NCBI RefSeq assembly: GCF_024055795.1
Contig: NZ_JAMXMY010000029.1
Span: 52,535 to 116,534 of the forward strand
Length of the DNA stretch: 64,000 bases
Reading direction: 5' to 3'
Origin: Actinoallomurus purpureus
GTDB lineage: Bacteria > Actinomycetota > Actinomycetes > Streptosporangiales > Streptosporangiaceae
In this document: positions 44,689 to 53,900 of the stretch, piece by piece
How positions within the stretch are numbered: position 1 is the stretch's first letter
Layout: every line of letters begins with the position of its first letter
Notes under the pieces: model-generated
Databases searched by the model: none
What the model was told of the DNA's origin: nothing
Seen by the model: the letters and a program-made list of their open reading frames with translations, nothing else
Position numbers and translations under genes: made by a program

Positions 44689-46220
44689 TGGCTCGCTGGA
44701 TGGCCGGTCACGGTATGGCGCCCGCGTGGTTCACCGTCGGCCTGTCCGCCGCGTCGTTCGTGGCTCTCGTCGTCGCCTTCATCACCGGGATCGGCGTCGC
44801 GGTGCTGTCGGCGACGGTGGCGGCCGCCCGGGCCGGCCGCATCCGTCCCACCGAGGCCCTGCGCGAGGCGGCGGTGGACCGGCCCGGGGTGCCGCGGGTG
44901 CGTACACTGCTGGGGCTGGCGGCGCTGGCCTGCGGGCTCGTGATGGTCCTCGCGATCCCGCTCGCGGATCCGGCTGGTGCGGTCGACCTGAAGAACGTCG
45001 TCCAGTCGGCCCTGCTGTTGGTCGCGGCGGCCGGCCTCCTCACCCCTGTCCTGCTCCCGCCGATGGTGCGGTTCCTCACCTGGCCGTTCGCGGTCGGGAC
45101 GCGGGCGAGCGGCCTGCTGGTACGGCAGAACTCGCTGACCGCGGGGCGCCGCGCCTCGGCTGTCATCGCACCCGTCCTGATCACCGTCGGCCTGGCCGCC
45201 TCCATCCTGGGCGCGGCCGGTACCGCCGACGCCGCCAAGGATCGTGACCTGCGGCGGCAGGCCGCCAAGGCGGACTATGTGGTCCTGCCCGGCGCGGGCA
45301 CCGGGCTGAACAGGACGGTCATCGACCGGGTCGAGGCCATCCGGGGTCTCGACACGACCACGATCGCGACCACGACGCTGTTCGCCCGCGAACCGGCGAT
45401 CAGCATTCTTCACTTCGAGGCGCCGATGCCGATCCCCTTCTCCGCCGAGGCGGTGGACAGGAGCACCCTCCTCACTTTCCCGGCGATCGAGGGATCCCTC
45501 GCCGGCCTGAACGACCAGAGCGTCGCCGTCGACCGGTCCTGGCACAAGCACGTCGGAGACGTGATGCGTCTCTGGCTGGCCGACGGCACGCCTGTCACCC
45601 TCCGCGTCGCCGCGGTGCTCGATGCCGGTCTCGGTGACCGCCTGGTGGTGACCGGTGGGAACGCCGGACGTGCACTGCCGGACCGTGTCCATGTCCGGCT
45701 GCGGCCTGGAGCAGACCGCGCCGCGGCCCTTACCGCGTTGCGCGCCGCCACCTACGGCACGGGGGCACGGACGGTGCCGACCGCGCGGTGGACCGCCGCC
45801 GTAGGCGACCGTCAGCAACGCCAGACCGAACTCGGTCTGGTGGTCCTTCTCGGCGTCGCCATCGCCTACAGCGCTCTGGCGATCGCGACCACCTCCCTGA
45901 CCTCCATCTCCGGACGGGATCGCGAATTCACCGTGCTCCGGCTCTCCGGCGCCACCCGCCGTCAGGTGCTATCGATGGTCACAGGGGAATCGTTGCTGCT
46001 CGTGACCACCGGTGTGGCGCTCGCCGCCGCGGTCTCCGCGCTCCTCCTCGCCGCGATGGGCCTGGCCTTGGGCAGGTTGGTCGGATCGCCCGTACTGGTC
46101 GTGCCCTGGTCGGCGCTGGGGATGATCGCCGGTGGCAGCACCCTGATCGCTCTCCTCGCATCCGTTGTGACCGCCGGGCTCCGACTCCGGAGGAGAGTGG
46201 CCACCGGTGCCGGCGACTGA
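44685..46220 (+). pseudogene. 5'-truncated FtsX-family ABC permease
   Basis: About 510 residues remain, from the text LLARWMAGHGMAPAWFTVG. Helices at SFVALVVAFITGIGVAVLSA, LGLAALACGLVMVLAIPLA and SALLLVAAAGLLTPVLL are followed by an extracytoplasmic MacB-like part (residues about 180-360). The final FtsX domain is LGLVVLLGVAIAYSALAIAT, then FTVLRLSGATRRQVLSM. Complete proteins of this type have about 800 residues with another FtsX domain in front. That first part is absent and the gene abuts a truncated response regulator. An internal ATG at 44700 could still give a partial protein. Confidence 0.8.
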
Positions 46221-46387
46221 GTGTTCTCCGGTATCGATTCGGAATCGACACCGCTCGCGTTGACCGAGCGGGACCCCGCCGCTGGCCTACAGTGGCCGCA
46301 TCTGCGGGAATCAGGTGAAGGGGAGGCGCGTCGCGGCGGAGGCGTGTTGCATGAGGCAGAGGCCTGAGCACCGGAAAGGGTTGAGGG

Positions 46388-48226
46388 ATGGGTCAGGAGC
46401 CGACCGGCGAACCGGCGACGACCGGCGGTCCGCGTCGTGTCCCTCGGCTCAGCCGGTTGAGCCGGTTGACCGACCCGGCGGGGTGGTTCCGCCGGGTCGG
46501 TGAGGATCGTGCCGCCGATCCACTGATCGCCGCGCACAAGGCGCACTTCCCGAAAGCCAACACGCAGCTGCTGCGGTACGCCTACGTGGTGGCCGAGCAG
46601 TATCACCGCGGACAGACCCGGAAATCGGGCGCACCGTATGTGACGCACCCGCTCGCGGTGGCGCTCATCCTGGCGGATCTGGGCATGGACACCACCACCT
46701 TGGTCGCCACGCTGCTGCACGACACGGTCGAGGACACCGACCTCACGCTGGGCCAGGTTCATGCGGAGTTCGGCGAGGAGGTCGCCATCCTGGTCGACGG
46801 CGTGACGAAGCTGGACGGCTCCAAATGGGGAGACCGGGCCGAGGCCGAGACGTTCCGGAAGATCATCCTTGCGGCCGCCGACGATCTACGCGTCCTGGTG
46901 ATCAAACTCGCCGATCGGGTGCACAACCTGCGGACCCTGCGCTTCCATCCGAAGCCGGAGAAGCGCCGGCGGATCGCGGGAGCGACGCTGGAACTGCTCG
47001 TGCCATTCGCCGAACGGCTGGGCATCTATGTGTTCAAGCGCGAGATGGAGGACATCGCGTTCGCGTGCCTGCACCCGCATGAGTACGAGCGGACGCGTGC
47101 GGCGGTGGTCGACAGCGCCACCGGCCGGGCCGCCCAGCTCGACCCACTGGTGGAGCGGCTGCGCAAGGCCCTGGCCGAGTCACACCTGAGCGCGCAGGTG
47201 GTCACCCGGGACCGGCACCTGTACTCCCTGAACCAGGACCGCCGTACACCGCCGATCAGCCCCGCCGATCCACTCCGGATGGGGGAGGCGACCCGGATCA
47301 CCGTGCTCGTCGACGGCGACGCCGCCGACTGCTATGTCGCCCTTGGGGCGATTCACGGGCTGTGGCGTCCGCTGCCGGGCCGGATGAAGGACTTCATCGC
47401 GCTGCCGAAGTACAACATGTACCAATCGCTGCACACCTCGGTGGTCATCCCGAGCGGCGAGGTCCTGGAGCTGGCGATCCGCACCAGGCAGATGCACCGC
47501 ATCGCCGAGTACGGCATCATCAGCCAGATCCAGGACGCCGCCCGGGCGTCCGACGCGCAGGCCCGCCAGGTCGCGCAGCGGGCCGACCTGCAGTGGCTGC
47601 GGAACCTGCTCGCCTGGCAGGCGCACGCCCCCTCGGCGGAGTTCCTCGACAGCCTGCGCGTGGACCTGCGCAGCGCCGGGATAGTGACCTTCACCGCGTC
47701 CGGGGACGTCGTCCCGCTCCCGGCCGGCGCGACCGCCATCGACTTCGCCTACGCGCTGGACGCCGACACCGGCCATCGCGCCATCGGGGCCCTGACCAAC
47801 GGCCGCCTGTCCCCGATGACGGCCCCACTCGAAGACGGCCAGGTGATCGAGGTCCTCACCGCCGCGGAGACCGAGTCCGGCCCGTCGGAGGCCTGGCTGG
47901 AGTCCGCCCGCACCGGACACGCCCGGGTCCACATCGCCCAGTGGCTCGCCGATCGGCGTACCGATACGGCCGGGCTCGCCGGGCGGCGGCTGGTCGCCGA
48001 CTCACTCGCTTCACGCGGGGCCAACCTGCTGGACCTGGAGAGCGACGGCACGATGCTCCAGCTGGGCACCGAGCTGGGCTATCCGAACCTGGAGACGCTG
48101 TACGCGGCCGTGGCCGCCAACACCGTCACCGTCGACAGGCTTACGGGTTTCCTTAGGGGTCCGTGGATCCCGATCAGAGACGATGAAGAAGCCGCCGCCC
48201 TCGAGGACGACGACGCCGGCACGTGA
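46388..48226 (+). CDS. RelA/SpoT-family protein with intact hydrolase and altered synthetase site
   Basis: 612 residues; ATG at 46388 (AAAGGGTTGAGGG upstream). The HD hydrolase domain is fully conserved: YVTHPLAVALILADLGMD, LLHDTVEDTD, VDGVTKLDGSKWGD, VLVIKLADRVHNLRTLRF. In the synthetase domain, GRMKDFIALPKYNMYQSLHT is kept. But the segment that normally reads GRPKHxYSI is TRDRHLYSL, and the IYDLVGIRVLV segment with a catalytic Asp and an Arg is MGEATRITVLV. A TGS domain (TASGDVVPLPAGATAIDFAY) follows, and the C-terminal ACT domain of full-length Rel is missing. It may mainly degrade (p)ppGpp. It is monocistronic. Confidence 0.9.
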   Translation: MGQEPTGEPATTGGPRRVPRLSRLSRLTDPAGWFRRVGEDRAADPLIAAHKAHFPKANTQLLRYAYVVAEQYHRGQTRKSGAPYVTHPLAVALILADLGMDTTTLVATLLHDTVEDTDLTLGQVHAEFGEEVAILVDGVTKLDGSKWGDRAEAETFRKIILAAADDLRVLVIKLADRVHNLRTLRFHPKPEKRRRIAGATLELLVPFAERLGIYVFKREMEDIAFACLHPHEYERTRAAVVDSATGRAAQLDPLVERLRKALAESHLSAQVVTRDRHLYSLNQDRRTPPISPADPLRMGEATRITVLVDGDAADCYVALGAIHGLWRPLPGRMKDFIALPKYNMYQSLHTSVVIPSGEVLELAIRTRQMHRIAEYGIISQIQDAARASDAQARQVAQRADLQWLRNLLAWQAHAPSAEFLDSLRVDLRSAGIVTFTASGDVVPLPAGATAIDFAYALDADTGHRAIGALTNGRLSPMTAPLEDGQVIEVLTAAETESGPSEAWLESARTGHARVHIAQWLADRRTDTAGLAGRRLVADSLASRGANLLDLESDGTMLQLGTELGYPNLETLYAAVAANTVTVDRLTGFLRGPWIPIRDDEEAAALEDDDAGT

Positions 48227-48267
48227 TCTCCGCCCACGTCGCCTGTGTTCGGCTCGGCGTGGATCAG

Positions 48268-48296
48268 GGGCGGCGTGACGGCCGGTCACGCCGCCC
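48268..48296. terminator. bidirectional hairpin, 12-bp arms, 5-nt loop
   Basis: GGGCGGCGTGAC (48268-48279) and its exact complement (48285-48296), midway between the convergent RelA/SpoT-like and CBM2-peptidase genes. Confidence 0.8.
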
Positions 48297-48304
48297 GTCA
48301 CTGA

Positions 48305-49363
48305 TCAGGAGAGGAAGCCGCCGTAGGGGCCGCCCAGGATGCCGTTCTTCTGCGTCTGGCTGAAGTGGCAGTTCGGGTAGTCGTAGAGGGAGGCCGACAT
48401 GCACGTTCCGTCGGTGGACGTGGCGTCGGGCAGGCCGAACGCGTGCCCCAGTTCGTGCACCATGCCGCCGTACCACCGATTCATCGGGCCGCCCAGTCCT
48501 GCGGCGCCGTCGGCGTCGTGGCCGCTGAGGATCACCCATCCGTTGCCGCCGCCACCACCGGCGCCGTCACCTTCGGCGCTGACCTCGCCGACGTTGATCC
48601 AACGGCTGTCCGGTGCGCCAAGCCCGAACTTGCGGCGCAGCTCGTCCTCCATGTTGCACACCGCCCACCAGTACTTATCACCGCAATTCGGTGTGTTCTC
48701 GTACCAGCTTCGCGGCTTGTCGCCGTTGACGACCTCGACGACCGGGCTGTTCAACGTGAACGTCTTGCCCAACTCCTGCTTGAAGAAGCGCTGTGCCTCC
48801 TGCATGACGTTGGTCATCCCGTCCGGGTACCGCTGGTCGTACGTCACGTCCGACGGCTTGAGCCAGAAGACCCGCACCGTCCGCACGGGCGGGGTGCCCG
48901 GGGTCGGTGAGGTGGTCGGGCTCGGGGTCGGGGAAGTGGTCGCGCTGCCCGTGCAGGCGACGCCGCCCAGCGTGAAGCCGGTCGGCACGTCATTGCTGGA
49001 GTTGTTCCACGTGCCGTTGAATCCGAACGAGGTGCTGTCGCCCGTTGCCAGGGAGCCGTTCCAGCTCGCGTTGGAGGCGGTCACCGCACTGCCGCTCTGC
49101 GTCACGCCGGCGTTCCAGGCCTGGCTGATCGTCTGCCCGGCACCGAAGTTCCAGCGCAGGGTCCAGCTCGCGAGCGGATCACCAAGATTCTTGATCGCGA
49201 CGTTGGCGCTGAAGCCGCCGGCCCACTGCGTGCCGACGGTGTACGTGACCTGACAGCCGGCCGAGGCAGCGTGCGCCATGACCTTGATCGTCACCGCGAT
49301 GCCGACCAGGCAGGCGGCCAAGGCACAAGCGATAAGGCCCCTGAGTAGTCCTCGTTGGTGCAT
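48305..49363 (-). CDS. secreted CBM2 protein with a HExxHxxGxxD metallopeptidase domain
   Basis: 352 residues; ATG at 49363, 5 bp after GGAGGAAT. Signal/anchor segment at about residues 8-32 (LIACALAACLVGIAVTIKV). The CBM2 cellulose-binding module spans about 34-140 (CQVTYTVGTQWAGGFSANVA, WTLRWNFGAGQTISQAWNAG, TSFGFNGTWN). A TSPTPSPTTSPTP linker follows. The C-terminal domain ends in MVHELGHAFGLPD near residue 303, the zinc motif with Asp as third ligand as in snapalysin-type metzincins; DGTCMSASLYDYP could hold the Met-turn. It should bind cellulose or chitin outside the cell and cut an unknown protein there. Confidence 0.85.
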   Translation of the reverse strand: MHQRGLLRGLIACALAACLVGIAVTIKVMAHAASAGCQVTYTVGTQWAGGFSANVAIKNLGDPLASWTLRWNFGAGQTISQAWNAGVTQSGSAVTASNASWNGSLATGDSTSFGFNGTWNNSSNDVPTGFTLGGVACTGSATTSPTPSPTTSPTPGTPPVRTVRVFWLKPSDVTYDQRYPDGMTNVMQEAQRFFKQELGKTFTLNSPVVEVVNGDKPRSWYENTPNCGDKYWWAVCNMEDELRRKFGLGAPDSRWINVGEVSAEGDGAGGGGGNGWVILSGHDADGAAGLGGPMNRWYGGMVHELGHAFGLPDATSTDGTCMSASLYDYPNCHFSQTQKNGILGGPYGGFLS

Positions 49364-49927
49364 CCGATTCCTCCATTGCGGCGACGCTAACAATGGAGCA
49401 CGGTGCTAAACCGTCGCAGCCATGTCAATGAGCGTCGGTGGAAGCCGCTGCGGACATGGGAAAACGCTCTCGAAAACCAGAAAGTTTCAAACCGGAGCGG
49501 CGGGAACCGGCCGTCTACCGCCCCTTGTTCGTCAGTGTCGTGACCTATCTGCCGGCTGCGGCCATCCTGGGGTTGGTCCTCCGCACCCCAGAAACCTTGC
49601 GGTCACGGCCGTGGCTGCGGTTTCATGATCGCATGGACGTCAGGCCGCCAGTGTCGGTGTGGCGTGGTTTAGCGTCCGTGGCCCGGCGCACGTGGCTGCG
49701 ATCGCCGCTCGGCGGATCCTTCGATCCCCGCTCTCCCCGTGAAAGGCCGCCGACGCCGGCGCGTGGCATCGATCCGGTGTGAAAGGCGGACGCCTCGGCG
49801 TACCGCCCGGGTCACCCGTCTCCTTCCCCGGCCCGTTCGCCGACGGGCGTGGTGGCGGCGCGCGACGTTCAGGCATCAATGAGAAACCGCGAAGTCGGAC
49901 ACCGACCGCATTGCTGAGAGCGGCCAC
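49364..49927. other. 564-bp upstream region of the PKS operon
   Basis: No credible gene. A frame at 49438-49782 has an arginine/proline-rich shadow-like text. The stretch just before 49928 (GCATCAATGAGAAACC...) is GC-poorer and probably contains the promoter of the PKS operon and, at its left end, that of the CBM2-peptidase gene. Confidence 0.5.
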
Positions 49928-50917
49928 ATGTTGGAAGAGGTATGTGCTGCGCAGGGCGTGGCGCTCGGTCAGATCGTTCGCGATTCGCTCGCGTACTTTC
50001 AGCGGTGCCGACTCCCGGACGGATCCATCGCCGAGGACCCGGGGACGCTGATATTCCAGGAATGGGACTCGGTGAACGCGCTCAAGGCGACCGCGCTTTG
50101 GCGCGACGCGGTGTCCTTCGACGATGCCGGCCTGGTGGAAGGTGTGCTGGCGTTCCTGCGGGCCCGGGAGAAGCCCAGTGGAATGCTGAGCTGGGGGGTG
50201 AAGGAGACCGGCCCGGCGGAGTACTGCACGGAGACGAGCAGCGAATACATCGCGAGCCTCACCCTCCTCGGACACCTCGACGACGCGCGGAGGAAAGCCG
50301 CGTTTCTCCGGAGTCGGCAACTTCCTTCGGGTCCTTGGGAAGAAGTGCATTCGCATATCCCGAGAGCCTTCCAGGCCGAGCCGTCGGTGACTGGATTCGC
50401 GCTCATGGCGCTGCTCGGCCTCGACATTGAACCGCTGTACCTCGACGAGGCCCTTGATTTTCTCGCCAAGGCGCAGAAGGACGGCGGCCACTTCGGCATC
50501 AACTGGTACTACTACAACAGTCACTATTACCTCATACGACCGGCGGTCGCCGCCCTGGCGAGCTATGGGTATCACGCCGTGGCCGGGGCGGCGCGCGACT
50601 TCGTGCTCGCCCGACAGAGACACGACGGTAGCTGGCACAGCGAGGTGGAAGGGTTCGGGGACTTCTCGTCGCCCGAGCAGCACACCGCACTCGCGCTGCG
50701 GACGCTCGCCGACGCCGGGATGACCACCGGCGATCCCGCGGTCCGGCGTGGCGTGACGTGGCTGCTCGGACGCCGACGGCCCGACGGGTCCTGGTTCGGA
50801 GGCCGTTACCCGTTTCCCGACACCAGCGCGTACCGCGAGTTCGACGCGGCACAGGACGTCTTTACGACGTCGCAGGTCCTTTCAGCCCTCAAGCAACTCG
50901 CAGACCCGGAGGCGTGA
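49928..50917 (+). CDS. alpha/alpha-toroid protein with prenyltransferase/squalene-cyclase-type repeats, coupled to the PKS
   Basis: 329 residues; ATG at 49928. Repeats with the QW-like signature are seen in the C-terminal half: RQRHDGSWHSEVEGFGDFSS and GRRRPDGSWFGG, plus CRLPDGSIAEDPGTLIFQEW at the start and AQKDGGHFGINWYYYNSHYY in the middle. The DxDD acid motif of squalene-hopene and class II cyclases is not present, and the length is about half that of such enzymes. Its TGA is followed at once by the TTG start of the PKS gene. It may bind or cyclise the polyketide product, but this is inference. A cofactor or metal site was not recognised. Confidence 0.8.
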   Translation: MLEEVCAAQGVALGQIVRDSLAYFQRCRLPDGSIAEDPGTLIFQEWDSVNALKATALWRDAVSFDDAGLVEGVLAFLRAREKPSGMLSWGVKETGPAEYCTETSSEYIASLTLLGHLDDARRKAAFLRSRQLPSGPWEEVHSHIPRAFQAEPSVTGFALMALLGLDIEPLYLDEALDFLAKAQKDGGHFGINWYYYNSHYYLIRPAVAALASYGYHAVAGAARDFVLARQRHDGSWHSEVEGFGDFSSPEQHTALALRTLADAGMTTGDPAVRRGVTWLLGRRRPDGSWFGGRYPFPDTSAYREFDAAQDVFTTSQVLSALKQLADPEA

Positions 50918-53900
50918 TTGAGTCCCACGGAGCAGAAGGGCGGGGAACCCATCGCCGTCATCGGCATCGGTTGCCGGCTGCCCGGCGGAGCCACGGATCC
51001 CGCGTCGCTCTGGAGCCTCCTCGAGAACGGTGTCGATGCGATCAGGCCCGTTCCCGCCGACCGCTGGGACGTCGAGCGGTACTACGCGCCAAAGCCCCGG
51101 CAGCCCGGCCGGATGAACGCCCGGGAGGGCGGCTTTCTCGATCGCGCGGACGCCTTCGACGCGGCCTTCTTCGGCATCTCCCATCGCGTCGCCGACCAGA
51201 TGGACCCGCAGCAGCGTCTGCTCCTGGAGGTGTGCTGGGAGACGCTCGAGGACGCCGGCATCGCGCCCGACAGCCTGGCCGGCGGCGGAACGGGAGTGTT
51301 CGTCGGGGCGTCCAGCCAGGACTACGGAGGGCTCCAATCCTCGCCGGCGGAGATCGAGGGCATGGGGCCGCACTCGGCCACCGGCACCTTCATGAGCATC
51401 CTGGCGAACCGGCTCTCCTACATGCTGGACCTGCGCGGTCCGAGCATGACGATCGATACGGCCTGCTCGTCGTCGTTGGTGGCGGTGCACCTGGCCTGTG
51501 AGAGCCTGGCGCGCGGCGAGAGTGAGTTGGCATTGGCCGGCGGCGTCAACGTGATGCTGACCCCGCAGTTCTCCATCGCCCTGAGTCAGGCGGCGATGCT
51601 GTCGCCCGACGCCCGGTCCAGGGCCTTCGACGCCTCCGCCAATGGTTACGTACGAGGCGAAGGCGCCGGGGTCGTCGTTTTGAAGCCGCTCGCCAAGGCG
51701 CGCCGCGACGGCGACCGTGTTTACGGCGTGATCCGCGGTACGGCCGTCAACCAGGACGGCCGTACTCAGGGGATCACGGTGCCGAACGCGGCCGCTCAGG
51801 CGGCGAACTTCCGCACCGCCCTCGCGAGGGCGGGGGTACGCCCGGGTGAGGTGGGCTACATCGAGGCACACGGCACCGGAACGCCGGTGGGCGATCCGAT
51901 CGAGGCGGCCGCGCTCGGCGCGGTGCTGGCGGACGGCCGGGACCCGAAGGACGTCACGTTCATCGGGTCGATCAAGACGAACATCGGCCACCTGGAGGCC
52001 GCCGCGGGCATCGCCGGGTTGATCAAGGCGGTGCTCTGCGTCCATCACCGCCGGATCCCGCCCAACCTTCATTTCCAGGTGCCCAATCCGGAGATCGACC
52101 TCGCCGGCCTGCGGCTGTCGGTGCCGACGACGACCATTCCCTGGCCGGAGCGCCATCCGCGGGCCGTCGCCAGTGTCAACTCCTTCGGCTTCGGCGGTAC
52201 GAACGCCAATGTCGTGGTCGAGGAGCCTCCGGACCCGCGCGCCGAGGCCGGCCCGACGGCCGCGCCGGGCACCCCGGCGATCCTGCCCCTGAGCGCGCGG
52301 AGCGACGCGGCCCTGACCCGTCTGGCGCGCGCGTACGCCGAGCGGCTGGAGACACGGCCGGTCGACCTCGAGCAGCTCGCGGCCAACCTGGCGCTGCGCC
52401 GGGGCCACCACGGTCACCGGCTGGCAGTGGTGGCCGCGGACGCTTCGGACGCGGCGGCGAAGCTGCGCGAGCACGCCGACGGACGGCCGGCCGAAGGAGT
52501 CATCGCCGGCAGGGCACGCGGCGCCGGAGGGAAGGTCGCGTTCCTGTGCAACGGCCAGGGCCCGCAGTGGTACGCGATGGGCCGGACCCTGCTGGAGACG
52601 AGCCCGGTGTTCCGCGCGAAGGTCATGGAGTGCGACGAGCTCGCCCGCCGGTACCTGGACTGGTCGATCCACGATGCCCTGACCGCCCCGGACGAGGCGT
52701 CCTCGCGCGTGCAGGAGACCCACCGCCTCCAGCCGACGATGTTCGCCATCCAGCTCGCCCTCGCCGAACTGTGGAGATCTTGGGGCGTCACCCCGGACGG
52801 CGTCGCGGGGCACAGCATGGGCGAGATAGCCGCCGCGCACCTGTCCGGCGGGCTCGACCTCGACACGGCGTTGAAGGTGATCTGTAACCGGGCGCGCATT
52901 CAGGAGAAGGCCGACCCGACCGGCGCGATGATGTTCGTCGCCCTGCCCAGGGACGAGGCACAGGCGCTCTGCGACGACCGGCCCGGCGACCTCTGGGTCT
53001 CCGCCGAGAACAGCCCGCGCGCCTCGACCCTGTCGGGCCACCGGAAAGCGCTCGAGGCACTGGAGAACGAGCTTCAGGCGCGCGATGTCTTCGCGCGGAT
53101 GCTCCGCGTCAACTGCGCGTGCCACAGCCCCGACATGGACCCCCTCCGCGACGAACTGCTGGCCGAGCTGACGGACGTGACGGGCACCGCGACGGCGATC
53201 CCGATGTACTCGACGGTCACCGGCGCGCCGATCGACGGCCACGAGCTCGGCGCGGCGTACTGGTGGCGGAACTTCCGCCGACCGGTGCTGTTCGAACCGG
53301 CGATCCGCGCGATGCTCGCCGACGGATTCGACACCTTCGTCGAGCTGAGTCCGCACCCGGTGCTGGTCGGCTCCCTCAAGGAGATTCTCGGCGACACGGC
53401 CGGCGACACGATCGCGGTCTCGTCACTCGTACGCGGGAAGGACGACTGGGCGTGCTTCCTCAGCGCACTCGGCCGGCTCTACACCGCCGGACGCGACGTG
53501 GCGTGGCATCGACGCCATCCCGCCGGAGCCAAGGCCCTCGATCTGCCGACGAACCCGTGGATCCACGAATCCTTCTGGAACGAGAGCGCGGTCTCGCGTC
53601 GGCACCGCACGGGCGGTCAGCAGCACCCGATGCTGGGCCGGGTCGACGCCGTACGGCCGAGTTGGGAGATCAAATGGGACGATCACCGTCTCGCCTGGGT
53701 CAGGGAACACGACGTGTTCGGCTCGGTGATCGTGCCCGGCGCGGCGTACGTCGAAGCGGCCCTGGCGGCCGCGCGCGAGCTCACCGGTGAGTCGTGCGCA
53801 CTGGAACTCCTGGAGTTCGAGCGGCCCTGCACCCTCGGCGACGAGCCACGGGTCAGCCGGATCGAGCTCGATCCGGATCAGGGCACGTTCGTGTTCCACA

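Noticed and set aside
49438..49782. Possible 114-residue gene upstream of the PKS operon
   Set aside because: Arginine/proline-rich text, no domain, weak start. One hydrophobic stretch is not enough.
49928..50917. Call of the toroid protein as squalene-hopene cyclase or class II terpene cyclase
   Set aside because: The DxDD acid motif is missing and the protein is about half the needed length.
50882..53356. 824-codon open frame on the minus strand antisense to the PKS gene
   Set aside because: It is a shadow of the GC-rich PKS codons: arginine/glycine/valine-rich low-information text with no domain motif, while the plus strand has full KS and AT motifs.
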